From NCBI RefSeq assembly GCF_008312935.1, contig NZ_VSZO01000015.1, positions 213,286 through 277,285 on the forward strand: DNA of 64,000 nucleotides, given 5' to 3'. The DNA is from Roseiconus lacunae. Lineage in GTDB: Bacteria > Planctomycetota > Planctomycetia > Pirellulales > Pirellulaceae. The notes under the pieces were generated by a model, which was not told the DNA's origin, ran no database searches, and worked only from the letters and a program-made list of their open reading frames with translations. The translations under genes and the position numbers were made by a program. Positions within the stretch are counted from its first letter, which is position 1; every line of letters starts with the position of its first letter. Shown one piece after another: positions 22,801-37,800 of the stretch.

Positions 22801-25800
22801 CGATCGCAACGGCTCAGCCGGAAACCGTTGCCGATCGTTTGTTCGAAGAAGCTGCCTTTGGGATTCCTTCGAAAACGAGCGCTTCGAAACCCAGCGAATT
22901 CAGTCGAGTCATTCGACCTTTCGCAGCCGAGAAGTTCGTCGAGATACCCGGTGTCAGTGGCGCCGGAATCGGTACGCTTGCACTGACGGTCGGTCCCGCG
23001 GGTGCGGTTTATGTCAGCGGCGGCGTGGGACGGAATGAACTTTACAAGATCACGTCGGTGAACAATCCGGCTGGTTCACTTCAGCGGTTGACCGCCCTAC
23101 CGACATCGACACCAATCTACGATCTCGTTTTCGATGCTTCCGGTCAACTTTGGGCATCGACCGGTGGCGAAGGTTTATTGCAACTCGATCCAAATACCGG
23201 CGCGGTATTGGACCGAATCGGAGCGGGAGTCGCCTTGGGACTAGCCGCCATTCCGGGTGCGGCAGAGATTTATGTCTCGACGACGTCGGGAATCAGTCGA
23301 CTCGATACCTCGACTCGGCGTTTGATTCCCTTCAGTGACATTCGCGTCGATGCGATGGCGGTCGCCAGTGACGGAACACTTTATGGAACCGCATGGCCCG
23401 AAGGCGGGCAGGTGTTGCGTTTTGATTTTCGCGGCCGCGCGGAATCGTTGGTCACCGTCGAAGGCCGCGCCGAATCGTTAGCCATCGGTCCGGCTGGGTC
23501 ACTCTACGAAGACGCACTCCTGGTCGGGCACGAGTCCAGAGGTGTGATCTCAGTCGTCGACCCGTTGTCGCTGCGACAAACCGTGGTCGCAAGCGGTGGC
23601 GACGGACGTGTCGAAGGACTACAGCCGATTTCTGGCGGGCGTTTTCTTGCGACACAGGGAGCACAGCTTGACGTGTTCTTCACCGTCGCGGCGCCACGCG
23701 TGATCGAAACCCGTTTGAAAGAAGGCAGCAATCAAGCCGAATTGATCTTTGACGTTGCCTTGTTGCAATCGACGAGTGATCCGGCGGCCGGAAACAACCG
23801 CGCGAACTATGGTCTGCGTAACCTCGATACCGGGGAAAGCGTCACGATCGGTGCGGTCGCTTATGACGAGGCTTCGAAACGATCCAGCTTGCTGTTCGAA
23901 TCGCTATCGCCGGCCGAGTACGAGCTGACCGTTTCGCCTGAAGTAGAAAGCGAGCAAGGGATCGCGATCGGCGGCAATGGCTTCGCGACTACCTTCCGTG
24001 TCTTCGAAGATGTTTCGATCTCGACCTCGGTTTCCTACGAGAACACTCGAATTAATCGTGCCGACGGAACCGTGCTATTCGATGTCATCGTCCACAATGA
24101 CGCCGACTTTGATATCGCCGGTCCGATCAATGTAATCTTCAACCAACTCGGTGACGAATCGGTTGTCTTCTTCGGTAACGATGGGGCGCCGACAGACGCC
24201 AATGGCTATCAAGTTCTCGGCGACGGAAGTGTGCTGGAGGCCAACTCGAGCTCCGCGCCGCAAACGATTACGATCGCGAATCCAAATTTGTTGGATCTCA
24301 ACTTTGATCCGCGAATCCTAGCGACACTTCCGCCGAATCAGTTGCCGCTGTTTAGTTCCACTCCGCAGCAAGCGGCGGCGTTTGATGTGGAATATGAATA
24401 CGTTGCCCAAGCCAGTGATCCCGACGGGGCGACGATCGATTATGTCTTGGCGGCGGCTCCCGAAGGAACACAGTTCAATCCGGACACCGGACAGATCGTA
24501 TGGACGCCCGGCAAGCAAGCGACGCCGCAAGTCGAATTCGAAGTCCGTGCCTATGACGCGCGAGGTGCGTACAAGCGACAACAGTGGATCGTGGACGTCA
24601 GCGGAGCGAATCACGCACCGATACTCGCCCCGATCGAGGATGTCTTTGCGACCGAAGGCGATCTTATCGAAGTGCCGGTCAGCGCGTTCGATCCCGACGG
24701 TGACGACTTGATCTATTTTGCTGACAAGCTTCCACCCGGCGCCGTATTCGATTGGGCCAGCCAAAAACTACGCTGGCGTCCCGATGGCGATGCCGCCGGT
24801 GTTTATGAAAACGTGACGTTGATCGCAAGCGATGGCTTTGTCGAATCCAGCGTCACTTTCGAAATGGTGGTCGCCGCAAACAATGTCTCGCCGACACTGC
24901 AACCGGTTTCGCCAAGGACGATCAACGAAGGCGACGAGATTTCGATTCGGCTGTTCGCCGAGGATGAAGATGGTGATTCGCTGCGTTACCTGGCTCCGAG
25001 TCTTCCGCCAGGTGCGTTTCTAGATCCGAACACGGGCATCTTCGAATGGACTCCAGGCTTTGATCAACACGGCGTTTACGACTTGGATTTCTTAGTCGAC
25101 GACGGTCAAATCACGACGCAGCAATCGACGACCATCACGGTTGAAAACATCAATGGGCAAGTGCGCTTCCCAACCATCGATCCGACGGAGATCTTCGAAG
25201 GCCAGACGTTTAACCTACGTGTCGCCGCGTTCGATCCAGAATCCCCGGTCGCCCCCACCAGTCCTGTCGCAACGACCGGAGATTTCTACGTTGATTATGA
25301 ATCATTCCTACCGACGTTGACCTATCAGGTCACCGGTCTGCCCAGCGGGGCAAGTTTCGACGAAGAACGCCAATTGTTGACCTGGACACCGGGATTCAAC
25401 GATTCCGGAAACTACGACATCACGTTCACGGCAACCGACGACGGCGATGGAACGGGGACTCCGACCAGCGATACCGTGGTGGTTTCGCTGCAGGTTGCCG
25501 ATGCAAATTTCCCTCCGGTCATCGAATCGATCGACGCCCAAACGATCGCGGTCGGCGAGACGTTGCAAATCCCGGTCAGTGTCTCCGATTTTGAAGGTGT
25601 ACCGCTTTCCCTTGATATTCGCTTTGGCGAATCGACAGTCTTGCCGGACTTCGCAAATTTCACCGACAACGGCGACGGAACGGGGCTGTTGGAACTAGCC
25701 CCGGTGCCGGGCGATCGAAGCGATCTCCTGGTGACGATCATCGCGAGCGAGACGACCGGTCCGCTGCCGCTGACTTCGCAGTCGCAGTTCACACTACAAG

Positions 25801-28800
25801 TCACCAGCGAGAACGAACCACCGAAGCTGGCCCCCTTGTTTGAAAGCGTCGCGGTCGTCGGCAATCAATTCGTCGTCAATGTCCTCGTCGAAGATGATGA
25901 TCAAGATACCCTCGATGTCACTGCCACGGGCTTACCCGCGAACGCACAATTGATCGACACCGGCGTCTATGGTCGATACCAATTCACCTGGACTCCGACG
26001 ATCGCCGATCAAGGTCAGCACACGATCACGTTCACCGCCAAAGACAGCGGTAACGGCGACCTTGCCAATCAGCTCACCACGACACAGTCGATCACGTTAA
26101 ATGTTCGTGAAAGCAATACGCGCCCGAACCTTGATCCGATCGGTCAGAAAACGGTTGCCGAAGGCGAAACGCTGACGTTCACCGCGATGGGAAGTGACGG
26201 CGACGGCGATGTGGTTTCCTATTCAGCCGCATTGATTGCCGGCGGTCAGTCAGCACCTTTGCCAACCGGGGCTACCTTTGATCGCGCAAGCGGACAATTT
26301 CAATGGACGCCATCGCTGGCTCAATCGGGGACGTATCGTATCCGCGTGACCGCAACCGATGGGGCCGGGGCACGCAGCGAAGACGTCTTTGTGACGGTCA
26401 CCAATACAAACCAAGTACCCTCCTTCAGTACGCTTCCGAAACTATTCACTCGTGAAGGCGACCAACTGATCTTTTCCGTCAACGCCGGGGACGCCGACGG
26501 AGAGTCGTTGACCTATTCCTTTGAAGGAACGAAGCCAAGCGGATTTAATTTTGATCCGCTTTCGCGAACGGTGGTTTGGGACGTCGACTATCAGTCAGCG
26601 GGCGAGTACACGCTGCGGTTCAAGGTCAGCGATCCAATCGGGGCTCGCGATTCGTTGGAAGTCAACGTTCGCGTCCTTTCGACCAACCGTTCGCCGGTGC
26701 TCGCCTTACCGTCGCTGCGACAAGCTCAGATTGGTGAGCTGCTTGAGATTCCGTTGTTGGCGACCGACCCGGATGGCGATGCGGTCACGGTTTCGGCGGA
26801 TGACCTACCCGCCGGGGCGACATTGGATGCCGACAATGTGATTCGCTGGACCGCGGCAAGTTTCCAGGCCGGAACATACACCGTTCGTGTCACGGCCGAT
26901 GACGGGGACTTACAAACCGAGCGACCGATCACGATCGTCGCGTCGATCGAACCCGCCGGTCCTCAAGTTCAAATCGTCACCACCCCCAGTTTCCCCGCGA
27001 CACCGGGCCAGCCGATCACGATCGAGCCGATTGCCGACAGTGATGTCGAGCTATCCGGCGCGAGCGTTTCGATTGACGGGCGAGTACTACAGCTTGACGC
27101 TCTCGGACGCGCGACATTTGTGTCCGATCATCCGGGGCGATTCGAAATCACGGCGGTCGTCACCGATGCGGAAGGCCGCACGACGACTGTCACTCGGCCG
27201 CTCTATGTGCGTGACCCGTCGGACTTGAGTGCTCCGAGGATCGAAGTCCTCCAACTCGCACCGCCCGTCTTTACCGAACCGCGTGACATCATTGTCAACA
27301 TTTCTGACGTTGGGCTTGCCGACTACAGAATCGAGTTGCTGCCGCGCGGTGGTAGCGGTGCGCTGTTGATTGCCGAAGGCACCACCAGCATCACGCAGAA
27401 CATCGAAATCGATCCCGGCAGGTTTGCCAACGGTTTCTATACCCTCCGCGTCACTGCGAGCGATTTCGGAGGTCTTGAGTCCGAATACAACCATGCGATC
27501 GAGATCAATTCCGCCACGAAAACGGCGGCCTTGATTGAAACAGCCGACGACATGATGTTGACCTTGGCGGGAATCGATGTGCCGATCACGCGCGTCTATG
27601 ATTCGCTGCTGATGACGTCGGTTGGTTCCTCGTTTGGAACCAAGTGGTCGTTGCCGCTACTTGATCCGCAGCTTTCACTGAACGTCGGCGGAGTTGCTGG
27701 GAATGAGTTCCAGGCGATCACGGATGCCGGACGAGTTTACGTGACCTTACCGTCAGGCGAACGCGTCGGATTTACGTTTGCACCGGTCAGCCAAATGGTC
27801 GGTAGCATCGAAACATTCACACCACGTTGGGTCGCCGATAGCGGTGTGGCGTGGCAATTGGAGTCACGCGATGCGAATCTACGTCAGGCAGGCGATGGTT
27901 ACTATTCGGTTGGCAGTGGCTTGCCGTACAACCCTGGGCTGGTCTCCGAAGGAGATATCGCATTCACACTTGTCTCACCGACCGGCGAACGCCACTCGCT
28001 AGCCAAACGGGGAAGTGGATATCGTTTGCATCGCATCAGCTCTGCCAACGGCCTGACCTCACTCCGGGTCACCGACAGCGGTATCATCGCGCCCAACGGC
28101 GAACGTTTGACCATCGTCCGCAACAACGAAGGCCAAACCAGCGAACTCGTCGGGCCAAACGGCGAACACCGATTCTATCGTTATGACGACGACGGAAAGT
28201 TAACGCTGACGCTTGATGCGAAGCGCAACGAACGCGTCTTTTATGGCTATGACACAACCAATCGATTGACGTCGATCAGTGGCACCGGATCGGCCGGGCG
28301 TTCCTACCGATATGACCAAGACGGTTCCTTCATCGTCAACGAGGTGCAATCTCATTTGGGCGGATCCCGCCAGCTGATTGCATCGCCGATCTCAGGCACA
28401 CTGGGCCAGACCCCGAACGTTTACGCCTTCACGATTACCGAGGGCGAATTGCGAATGCCTGCTTCGGGTGGTCTAACCATTGGAATGGATGTCCAGAATG
28501 CGACCGGACAAATCCGTGGGCTCGTCGCCGGAACCACAACGAACAACGCGGGCCATCAGGTTCAAACCTACACGATTGAGTCTGCAGGTACTTATGAAGT
28601 CGTCATCGAAGGCGGTGATGGTGCCGCCTTTGATTTGCGTTTCTATCTGGTTGCCGACGTTAACCAAGATGGCGCAGTAAACGCGATCGACAGCTCACTT
28701 CTCAACAACGCTTTCGGAACGGCTACTGGCGAGAACGGTTATGTCGCGGCCGCAGATGTTGATCGAAACGGTCTGGTCGACGACGTTGATCGGTCCGCAT

Positions 28801-31800
28801 TGGAAGCGAATTTCGGAGCACAGCTGAACCAAGCTCCAGAATTTGTCGGCCCGGCATTCACTTCTCGACGAGTTACCTCGAGCTTTGTCGCCACGATCGA
28901 CGAGGGATGGGAAGACGCTGAGAACGACGAACGTCTAACGACGATCTCGTCTGCGGACAATGCATCGGTTCAGGCACTCGGTGGCGGATTGGTTCTCGTC
29001 ACGCCGTCGGTAAGCGAAGGCAACGTTACACTGACGATGACCTCTGATGACGGGGTGTTGCAATCTTTTGCCGCAACCCAAACCATTGAGGTCCAATCGG
29101 ATGCTTACACATCGCTGATTCTCGATCGACTCGATCCGTCACTACGGATCGGACAGTCGATTCAAATCGGTGTCTTTGGCATCTTGAGCGATGGAACGCG
29201 GGAGCGATTGTCGCCAGGGGACATCGAATTCGAGTCACTGTCGCCTGATCTTTTTCAGGTGACGGACTTGGGATTTGTGGTCGGTCGCGGTGTCGGGAAC
29301 GGGGCGCTGCGCGTCAGTGCCTTTGGCATTTCCACCGGTACGGCGGTCAACGTCGGTGGGGCACCCCGGGAATTTATCGATGTCTATCCCGATAGCTATG
29401 TTCTCTCACCGGGACAAGATCGCGACTTCATCGTCCGCCAACGGCTCGCACAAGATGTGCTTGATGTGACCGCAGACGATCAAACACATTACTTCGTCGA
29501 AGACGCTTCGATTGCCACGATCGATCAATCCGGTCGATTGACAGCACTGGCGACCGGGACAACCAAGGTCACGGTCGTTCGCGGCGGCAAAACTTTTGAA
29601 ACGACGTTCCACGTCACCGCACCTTCTACCGATACCGAAGTCGGACCGAGCGGAGGAATCATTGCCGGCCAGGATGGGATCACGGTGGGCATTCCCTCGA
29701 TGGCCTTTGATCAGGTCGTTGACATCACAATCGATTCAGCGACGGAGTCCGATCTGCCGTTCTCGCTTCCACCTGGATTTTCGTTCGCCGGCGGGGCTCA
29801 GATTCTGGGAGTTCCCGATCAAGCAAATCATCCCTTGCAACTGTCGATGCCGGCAGGTGCGGGCTTAAACGAAGGCGACGTGACCTATTTGTTCCGTGAA
29901 GTGGATGTGCTGCGTGAAGACGGCGGAACGTTGACGACGTGGATGATCGTGGACGTGATGAAGGTCGGTGACGACGGCCAGATGCACACCACCAGTCCCC
30001 CGAACGTTGGTGTATCGGGACGAATCCTTGATGGAAACAACAACCTGTTTCAGTTCAGTTCATCGGGCATGATGTTCGCCGCCGCGCCGGGCTTGTTCAC
30101 GGCGTTGGGCGCCATGTCCGATCTGGGCACTCGGATCACGACGTCGGGTGATGCCCAGTTCGGCAATTCCGTCGTCAGTATGGACGCGGCCATCGACGAC
30201 GCGACTGACGGTTCGACGAAGTACTACGCGGCGAACGATGCCTTTGGCACCTTCCTCGTTCCCGCGGTTTACTCGATCGATTATGTCCTCACACAGTACC
30301 GAACGACACCGGGTGGTCTGGTCGAAACGGCAAACGAAAATGTTTCGATCCAGACCGGGACGATCCCCAACATCATTCTGCCATCGGTCCCACGGTCTCA
30401 AAGCCGAAACACACCGCCGTCACTGTCCAATGCGAAATTGGTTTCGCCGTCGGGTGATGAATCCTTCAAAATCGAAATCAAAGGCAAAGACTTCGTCATG
30501 GAGAACCCCTACAAGGGTTCGCCGCTCCTTGACGGTTCGACACTTGGGACCAAAGTCGAGGACCTCTACGTCACTCTGGAAATCGGTGCAAGAGATACGT
30601 TCAATACCGATGGGTCTCGGTTGGTCCTAGGCGGAAAAGATATCGTCATTCCGGGGGACAAGCTAACGCTCGATGGTGAAATCTTGAGCTTCGAGATTCC
30701 TGCCGGGGCACAGGTCGCCGGTGCGATCATCACCGTCACTCGCCCGATGGACTTACCGACCGACAATGTTTTCGAACGCCAAGAATTGACTAGCAATCCG
30801 GTTCAGTTTCTGCCTGATCAGCGCTACGCGATGGTTGCATCGGGCGCCGACGGAAAGGTCCTCGTCTATGACATCTGTGCGACGTTGACCGATGGGCAAT
30901 TGGATCTCTCTTGTCAAGTACCGGAGCCAGATTCGGAAACAAAACTCAATCCATTTACCAGGGCGGCCATCACCCTTGTCGATGGTGAATCGGGTGACAA
31001 GCTCACACCTCGCAAGACCACGCCGACACCGGATGGATCGCGGTTCTATGTCACACTCGAGCAAGGTGCGATTGCCGTTGTTGATACCGTCGCGCTACAG
31101 CAAATCGACACAATTCCGGATGTGCAAGACAAACCGGAAACGCTCGGTGTCAATGCGATCAAATTGCCTGCAGGTGCCAAGCCATTTGACCTCACCTTCG
31201 CGCCAACCGGCCGGCGGTTGTATGTCTCCGACTATCGCAAGGCCAACGTGTATGTCGTCGATACCGATCCGTACTCACCAAACTACAACACGACGATTCA
31301 AACGATCGCGTTTCCACGATCCGTCTCCGGCGTCGGTTTGGTCGGACTGATCGGTTTGCGTGGCTTAGCGGTCGACAACAACGGAAATCGACTCTTCGTC
31401 ACTGCTCCGAAGGAAGATCTCTTCAACGTTCGAGGCGGGACCGAAGGCGTCGTCCTCTCGCTACCGCTGCGCGACGAGGATGGCAACTTCTTGGAGACCC
31501 TGGTGTTCGATCCCAGTAAGGACGAACAGGCCGTGACCGTTGTTGGGCCGGGACCATACGAGATTTCCGCGACCGATGATCCCAAGGTGATGTTAATCGC
31601 CGACCGCGTCGCCGATTCTCATGGTTTGACGGTAATTCGGGAGCAAAAGGAAGGACCATGGCAGTATGAGAACGTCGAATTCCAAGGCTATGGGGCAATC
31701 CCAAGACTGGTCGAAGGCCGCGGGACGCAGGTCCATGGCGTCAGCAACGCGCAAGGCGTCGAGTACATTCCCGCCAACGCGTTCGAAGACAAAATCGGTG

Positions 31801-34800
31801 AGCACCCTGCGTACGCCGTTGTCTCGGGCTTTCGTCAGTTTGTCCAAGGGGACCCAAAGCATGACCCCGGACTCGGGCCGTTCTTTGCCTACAACGCCTA
31901 TCAGACCGACGCGTCAGGATTGACTCAGTTTGAATTGATCGCCGCCGGCGGAACGATCGGACTGATTCGAAATCCCCTTGGAAGCTTCGACGATCCGTTG
32001 ACAAAGCCTCGCTTGATCGCCGCGACCACGCCGATCGTCAATGGTTTTACCGATGACGTCGCGGTCTCCCTGCAAAGCGGAATGGTGCTGGCGCCCCAAC
32101 AGGCGCAAGACATCGTCACCGGTTATGATCTCTCTTCGATGATCAAGCTCGTTGAGGATGAAGCGAAGGGGGATTCCGTTCCAACTTGGAGTCAGATTGG
32201 CGAAGACCCTGCTGCCAGCGGCCCGCTTTCGCGTTTGCTGCGAGGGCCGCTTTCGACGTTGCCGATCGATCGCGTTGATCCAAAACTTGCCGAAGCAGCC
32301 GACTATCGTTTCCATGCGATTCCGGTCGGCGGCGATCGAATTCTGGCCTACGGGGTGCCAAACATTGGTCCCGATGGCAATTCTCCCAACACGTATGCAC
32401 CGCTTCCCGGCGGCAATCTTCCGCGTGGTATATCGGTCCAGCCTGCGGCTTCCGGTGACCTACTTGCGCTCGCGCCAACGCCGTACAACCAAACGCCTTC
32501 CGCGCTGGGCTTTCCCGCTCGTCCGCTGGAAGTCGAAGCGGGTATCAATGCCATGGTCGAGGTCCATTCCGGTGCGGTGCAGCAGCGTGTCCCGTTGGTC
32601 ACTTACCGCAGTTTGGAAACGGATCGCGGTCTGGTGTTGCACTACGATTCCCTTCGCGCCGACCCGCGGCCGATTCATCACCTGAATCTGACCGCGCTTG
32701 ACGAAGCAAACTACGATGAAGCCAACGACCGGCTTGTGTATCAAGTCACCGCAATCGGCGCCGACGGAAAACGTTATTCCAGCGAAGGGATCGATCTCGA
32801 CACCGCCAATCGCTATGACTTGCCCGAAGGCTACGCCGTCTTTAAGTTGCCCGAAGCGAAAGCCAAGCATACCTACGGTGTCGGGCTGCAGGTCGATTTA
32901 TCCGACGCACCGACAGGTCTCTACACGTTCGAAGTCAGCTATGGTTTGATGCGCCGCAGCGGCGAGACATTCGACGGACGCGTGGTTTCGCAGACCTCGA
33001 TCGAAGCCGTCGTGAACGAGAAGGACAGTCCGTTCGGTGGCGGTTGGAATATCGAAGGGTACATGCGGATGTATCCCGGAGATGCCGGCGTCCTACTCGT
33101 CGATGGTAACGGACTGGAGCACATTTACCTGGCTCCCGAAGACGGGACGAATCTATACACCGCAACGGTCGAGGACTACGCGGAACTTCGCTTCGAGAAC
33201 GACCGGTTCTATCGCCGGATGCGCGACGGGACCGTCCAGGTCTTCGACAAAGACGGTTACCTCGAATCGTCAACCGACCGCAACGACAATACGACCCAGT
33301 TCATCCATGAAGGTGGCAAGCTCATCGAAGTGATCGACCCGGTGGGATTGAAAACGGAATTGGTATACTCCGGTGACTTCCTTTCCTCGATTGTTGATCC
33401 CGCCAACCGTATCACACGGTTCAGGAATCTTGAAGGCAATCTAATCAGTATCACTCATCCCGACGACGCCGAACACACGTTCGAGTACGACTATACGCAC
33501 AAGGAAGATCCAGAGATCGGCGTGCACCTGATGACAGGTCAACGGCTGCCTCGTGGGAACGATCCGACGGACTCTTTCGGAGCATCCTTCGAGGACGAGT
33601 ACGAATACCACGAGCTGAGCGGACGCTTCATCAGTGGAGAGCGGGTGGACGGGAAAACCACCACGTTGACCCCGGCGCAACTCCTGTATTTGGCTGACCC
33701 TGAAAAGCTTCACGATCCCCTTGAATCGGAGACGCTGCACATCTTGTCGAGCCCCGCGACGGCCGAGCTCAGCGAAAACCTGATCGACGAATGTGGTGGC
33801 GAACCGAAGGAATCGTCGGAGACCAGCTACACCGCCAAAGCCGTCCACACGGATTTCAAGGGAACTCGACGCGAGTTCAAGATGACGAAGTTTGGTCAGT
33901 ATCACGACTCGCGAGACGACGAACGCAAAACGAAACAAGTCGGCCGTGGTGAAAACGGTGGTCGGGTCGAAGTCGAGAAAGATGCGGTCGGCAATTTGAT
34001 CTGTTATGTCCGCGACGAATTTGGAAACGTCGTCTCACAAACCGATTTTCCCGACGGGACAGCCGCAACCGAAACGATCACCTACGACTATGACCCTCGG
34101 TTCGGCTATTCGGAATCGTACAACATTCCCGTGGAAACCGTTGATGCGGTCGGACGCGTCACGCTGCACTCGCTTGACCCCAACGGGAACATTCTTCAAA
34201 CGGTCATTACCGATCCACGTGCACCCGAGGGAAGCCCTTCGACGACGACGCAAAGCTTTACTTACGACGAAGCTCACGGATATCTGCCGGATATCGCGAC
34301 CGACGCGCTGGGCAATCAGATCGACCGAAACTACAACGCCCAAGGCTTGATCAGCCAAATGATCTTTGAAGATGGGGTGAGAAGCTACACCTACTATCCT
34401 TCGGGTCACGTCAAAACCGTCACCGATGCCAACGGCTTCGAGACGGAATATGTCCGTGATCCGATGAACCGGATCACCAAAGAAATCAAACGTGGTCTGC
34501 CCGGCGAAGCGGAGGTCACACGTCACTATGAATTCGATGCGCATGGCAACGAAGTCCGAAGGGTTGACGCCGACGATGTGATTTCGACGACCCAGTGGGA
34601 CGTCATGGACCGACAGAAGACGCGAATCGAAGCTGTCGGAGAGTTGGATCTAAAGACTGAATATGCCTACGCACTTGGTGAACTCAGTACCGACTATGCC
34701 ATCGCAGGGGAATCCGGTGGCGACGTCCACATCATCCGGCAGCCGGACGGTGAAGCGATCGCAACGGTCTACAACGCCTACAACGAGGCCGTCGCCAGTT

Positions 34801-37800
34801 ACGATCAGCTTGGGCGTAAGACAACTTACGTCCTCGATGACGCCGGCCGGACGACGTCCGTCATCCTTCATCACGGCGGCGTGATCACCAAGACTCCCGA
34901 TGCGCGTGGACGCGTGACATCGGAATCGGGACCGCTGCCAGACATGCGGACCGATACCGTCTATGACCATGCGGATCGACCGGTCAGTACCACGATCTAT
35001 AACACCACCGGAAACCAGGTCACTCGTTTCCAGTACAACATGTTCAATCAGGTCGCTATCCGGACCAATGCCGAAGACCAACAGACGCTCTACGAGTATG
35101 ACGCCAACGGGAACCGCACGGCAATCGTTTTAGCTCCCGATACCGCAGAGGAATTCCGAAGTGAGTTCGAGTACGACGATCGAGATCGATTGGTTAGCGA
35201 GAAACGTGGCGCCGCGGAAGCAGCGACGTTTACTTACTATCCCGAAGGCCAGCTTCGAACGTCGACCGACGAGCGCGGTTATACGACAACGCATACAATC
35301 GATCAGTTCGGCCGAATTGTCGAAGTGCTTGACCCCGAGGGTGGCGTTACGAAGACGACCTACAGTGGCGAAGGGCAAATTCTGGAAGTTGACGACGCGC
35401 GTGCGACGACCGACGTTTTCCGTTTTGTCTATGACGGCGCAAAACGGTTGGTTCAGGAAATTGATCCGGAAGGCCGCACGACCACCTATGAATATGACGA
35501 ACTCGGCCGACGCACCAAAGTCATCGATCCACGAAACACCCTCGCCATCGGAAACGAATACAGCACGCAAACGACGTACGATGTGATCGGGCGCGTCGTT
35601 AATATCGTTGATCCCGAAGGCAACGAGACCGAATACACCTATGACGCGTACGACGCCGTCGCCACCATTCGTCGTCCGATACCCGGTCAAGACCAAGGTG
35701 ATTCTGATTCGACCTATGTCGTCACAAACTCGTGGTCCAGTGATCGACGTCGTCAAACGACAACCATTCCGCTTAGCAACGATGTCGGTGACGATCGTAA
35801 AGTTGAATTGGTTCAGACCTTCGACACGCTTGGCAATCAACTCTCAGAACGCAAGGTTGGAACCAACGTTCACACGAAATGGGAGTATGACAAGCTCAAC
35901 CGATTGGTTGCTCAGACCGAAGGCGCAGGGTCTGAAGGTCCAGCGACGACACGTCGGTACTACAACGACGTCGGCAAGATCGAAATGTTTGTCGATGCAA
36001 AAGGAACGATCACTCGCTACGAATACGACGACCGGTTGTACCTCAAGACGACGACCAAAGCTTTCGAAACCGCTTCGGAGATCTCTGTCACGACGACGTA
36101 CGATGACACCGGGAACTTAGTGCTGCAATCGGATCCACGTCCCGAAGTTACCGCGACAGAATTTGTCTATGACAAGCTCAATCGCCAGACTCAGCGGATC
36201 GCGCCGTCGGGCGACGGATTGGCGTCGACGGTGTTCGAGTACGATGGAATCGGCAACATCGTCAAGGAATACGATGCAAGGAACCCCAATTGGACGACAT
36301 CATACGCCTTTGACTCCGCAGGGCGTCTCGAGTCGAAAACCGATGCCCAGGGACACACGTGGTTCTACGGATACGACGACGCGAATAACCAAACGTCCGT
36401 GATGAATCCACAAGGACATCAACAAACCTTCTATTACGACGGTCTCAATCGCTTGATCGGATCAAGTGACGCATTGGGAAACACCAACTGCACGGTGTAC
36501 GACGGTGCCGGGAATGTCGCTGCCGAGATTGCCCCGAATGCCGGGCTGACGTTCTGTTCTGGAGTTACTCTTTCGGATGCGATTGGTCTGACTCATACAA
36601 GCCTGATGCAGTATGACAACGCGAACCGTTTGATTGCCTCGACTGATGCCGAAGGCAATACGACCGGTTACGCCTACGACGCGGCTGGCCGAACAACCGA
36701 AATCATCGACCCAAGGGCCGAAGACGATCCACAGCTCTGGACCACCACGATGAGCTATGACGCCCGTGGGAACCTTTTGGAAGTCGTTCAACCTTCTGGT
36801 CTCAATGGCAACGACGAATCGCTCAAACGAACCTATCAATACGACTTGAACGACAACCTGACCGTTGAAACGGATCCTCGGGACGTCTCGGTCAGCTACG
36901 ACTACGATCCGTTGAACCGTCGGATCGCGATTCATCAGGAAACTGCCGTCCCCGGTGCGAGCGATGGAACAGGGCAATTCGACGGCTTCGGAATTCTGAC
37001 AACTCGATTCGATTATGACGCCGCTGGCAATGTCGTCGAAACGCACGACCCACGCGGCGAATTTTTCAATAGCCGATCGACGTACGACGGCGCGAACAAC
37101 GTCGTCACGCGGACATCGAATACGGGAACTCCTGAAGCGCCGGGGCCGGTCGCAACGTGGGTCTACAGTTACGACAAGAACAACAACGAAGTTGCTCGGC
37201 AAGACCCGCGAGGTGAGTACTTCACGACGCGAACGACTTTCGATGAACTCAATCGTAAGGTCGAAGTCGAAATGCCGCGTGGCATTCCCTCGGCACCACT
37301 CGAATCCGCTGTCGAATCGTATATCTACGACAATGTCGGTCGGCTGATCGTCACCGAAGGACCACGGGAAGGGGCCGATGGCGAGCTTCTACGCACCACG
37401 TACAACTATGACGCTGCGGGGCGACAGTTTCGGCGGATTGATCCGGCCGGCAACGAGAGCACCTTTGATTTTGACGACAATGGCAACGTCATCCGTGAAC
37501 GCTACGCGGCGGATGCCTACACGGCCGAACGTACGATCCTGCATACCTTTGACCAGAATGATCGGTTGGTTTCGACGACCAATGCCGAAGGATTCACGGT
37601 AGAGAAAGAATACGACGCGATCGGCAATGTCACGGCAACCGTCGGACCGTTGTTAAACTTGGCCGGTGAAACGATTCGTTTCGAGAACACGTATGATGCG
37701 GCGAATCGCGTTCGCAGTACTCGTGACGGAGAGGGCAATGTCACCAGGTACGAGTACGATGGGGCTGGTAACCTCGTCAAAATGACCGACCCACGCGGTG

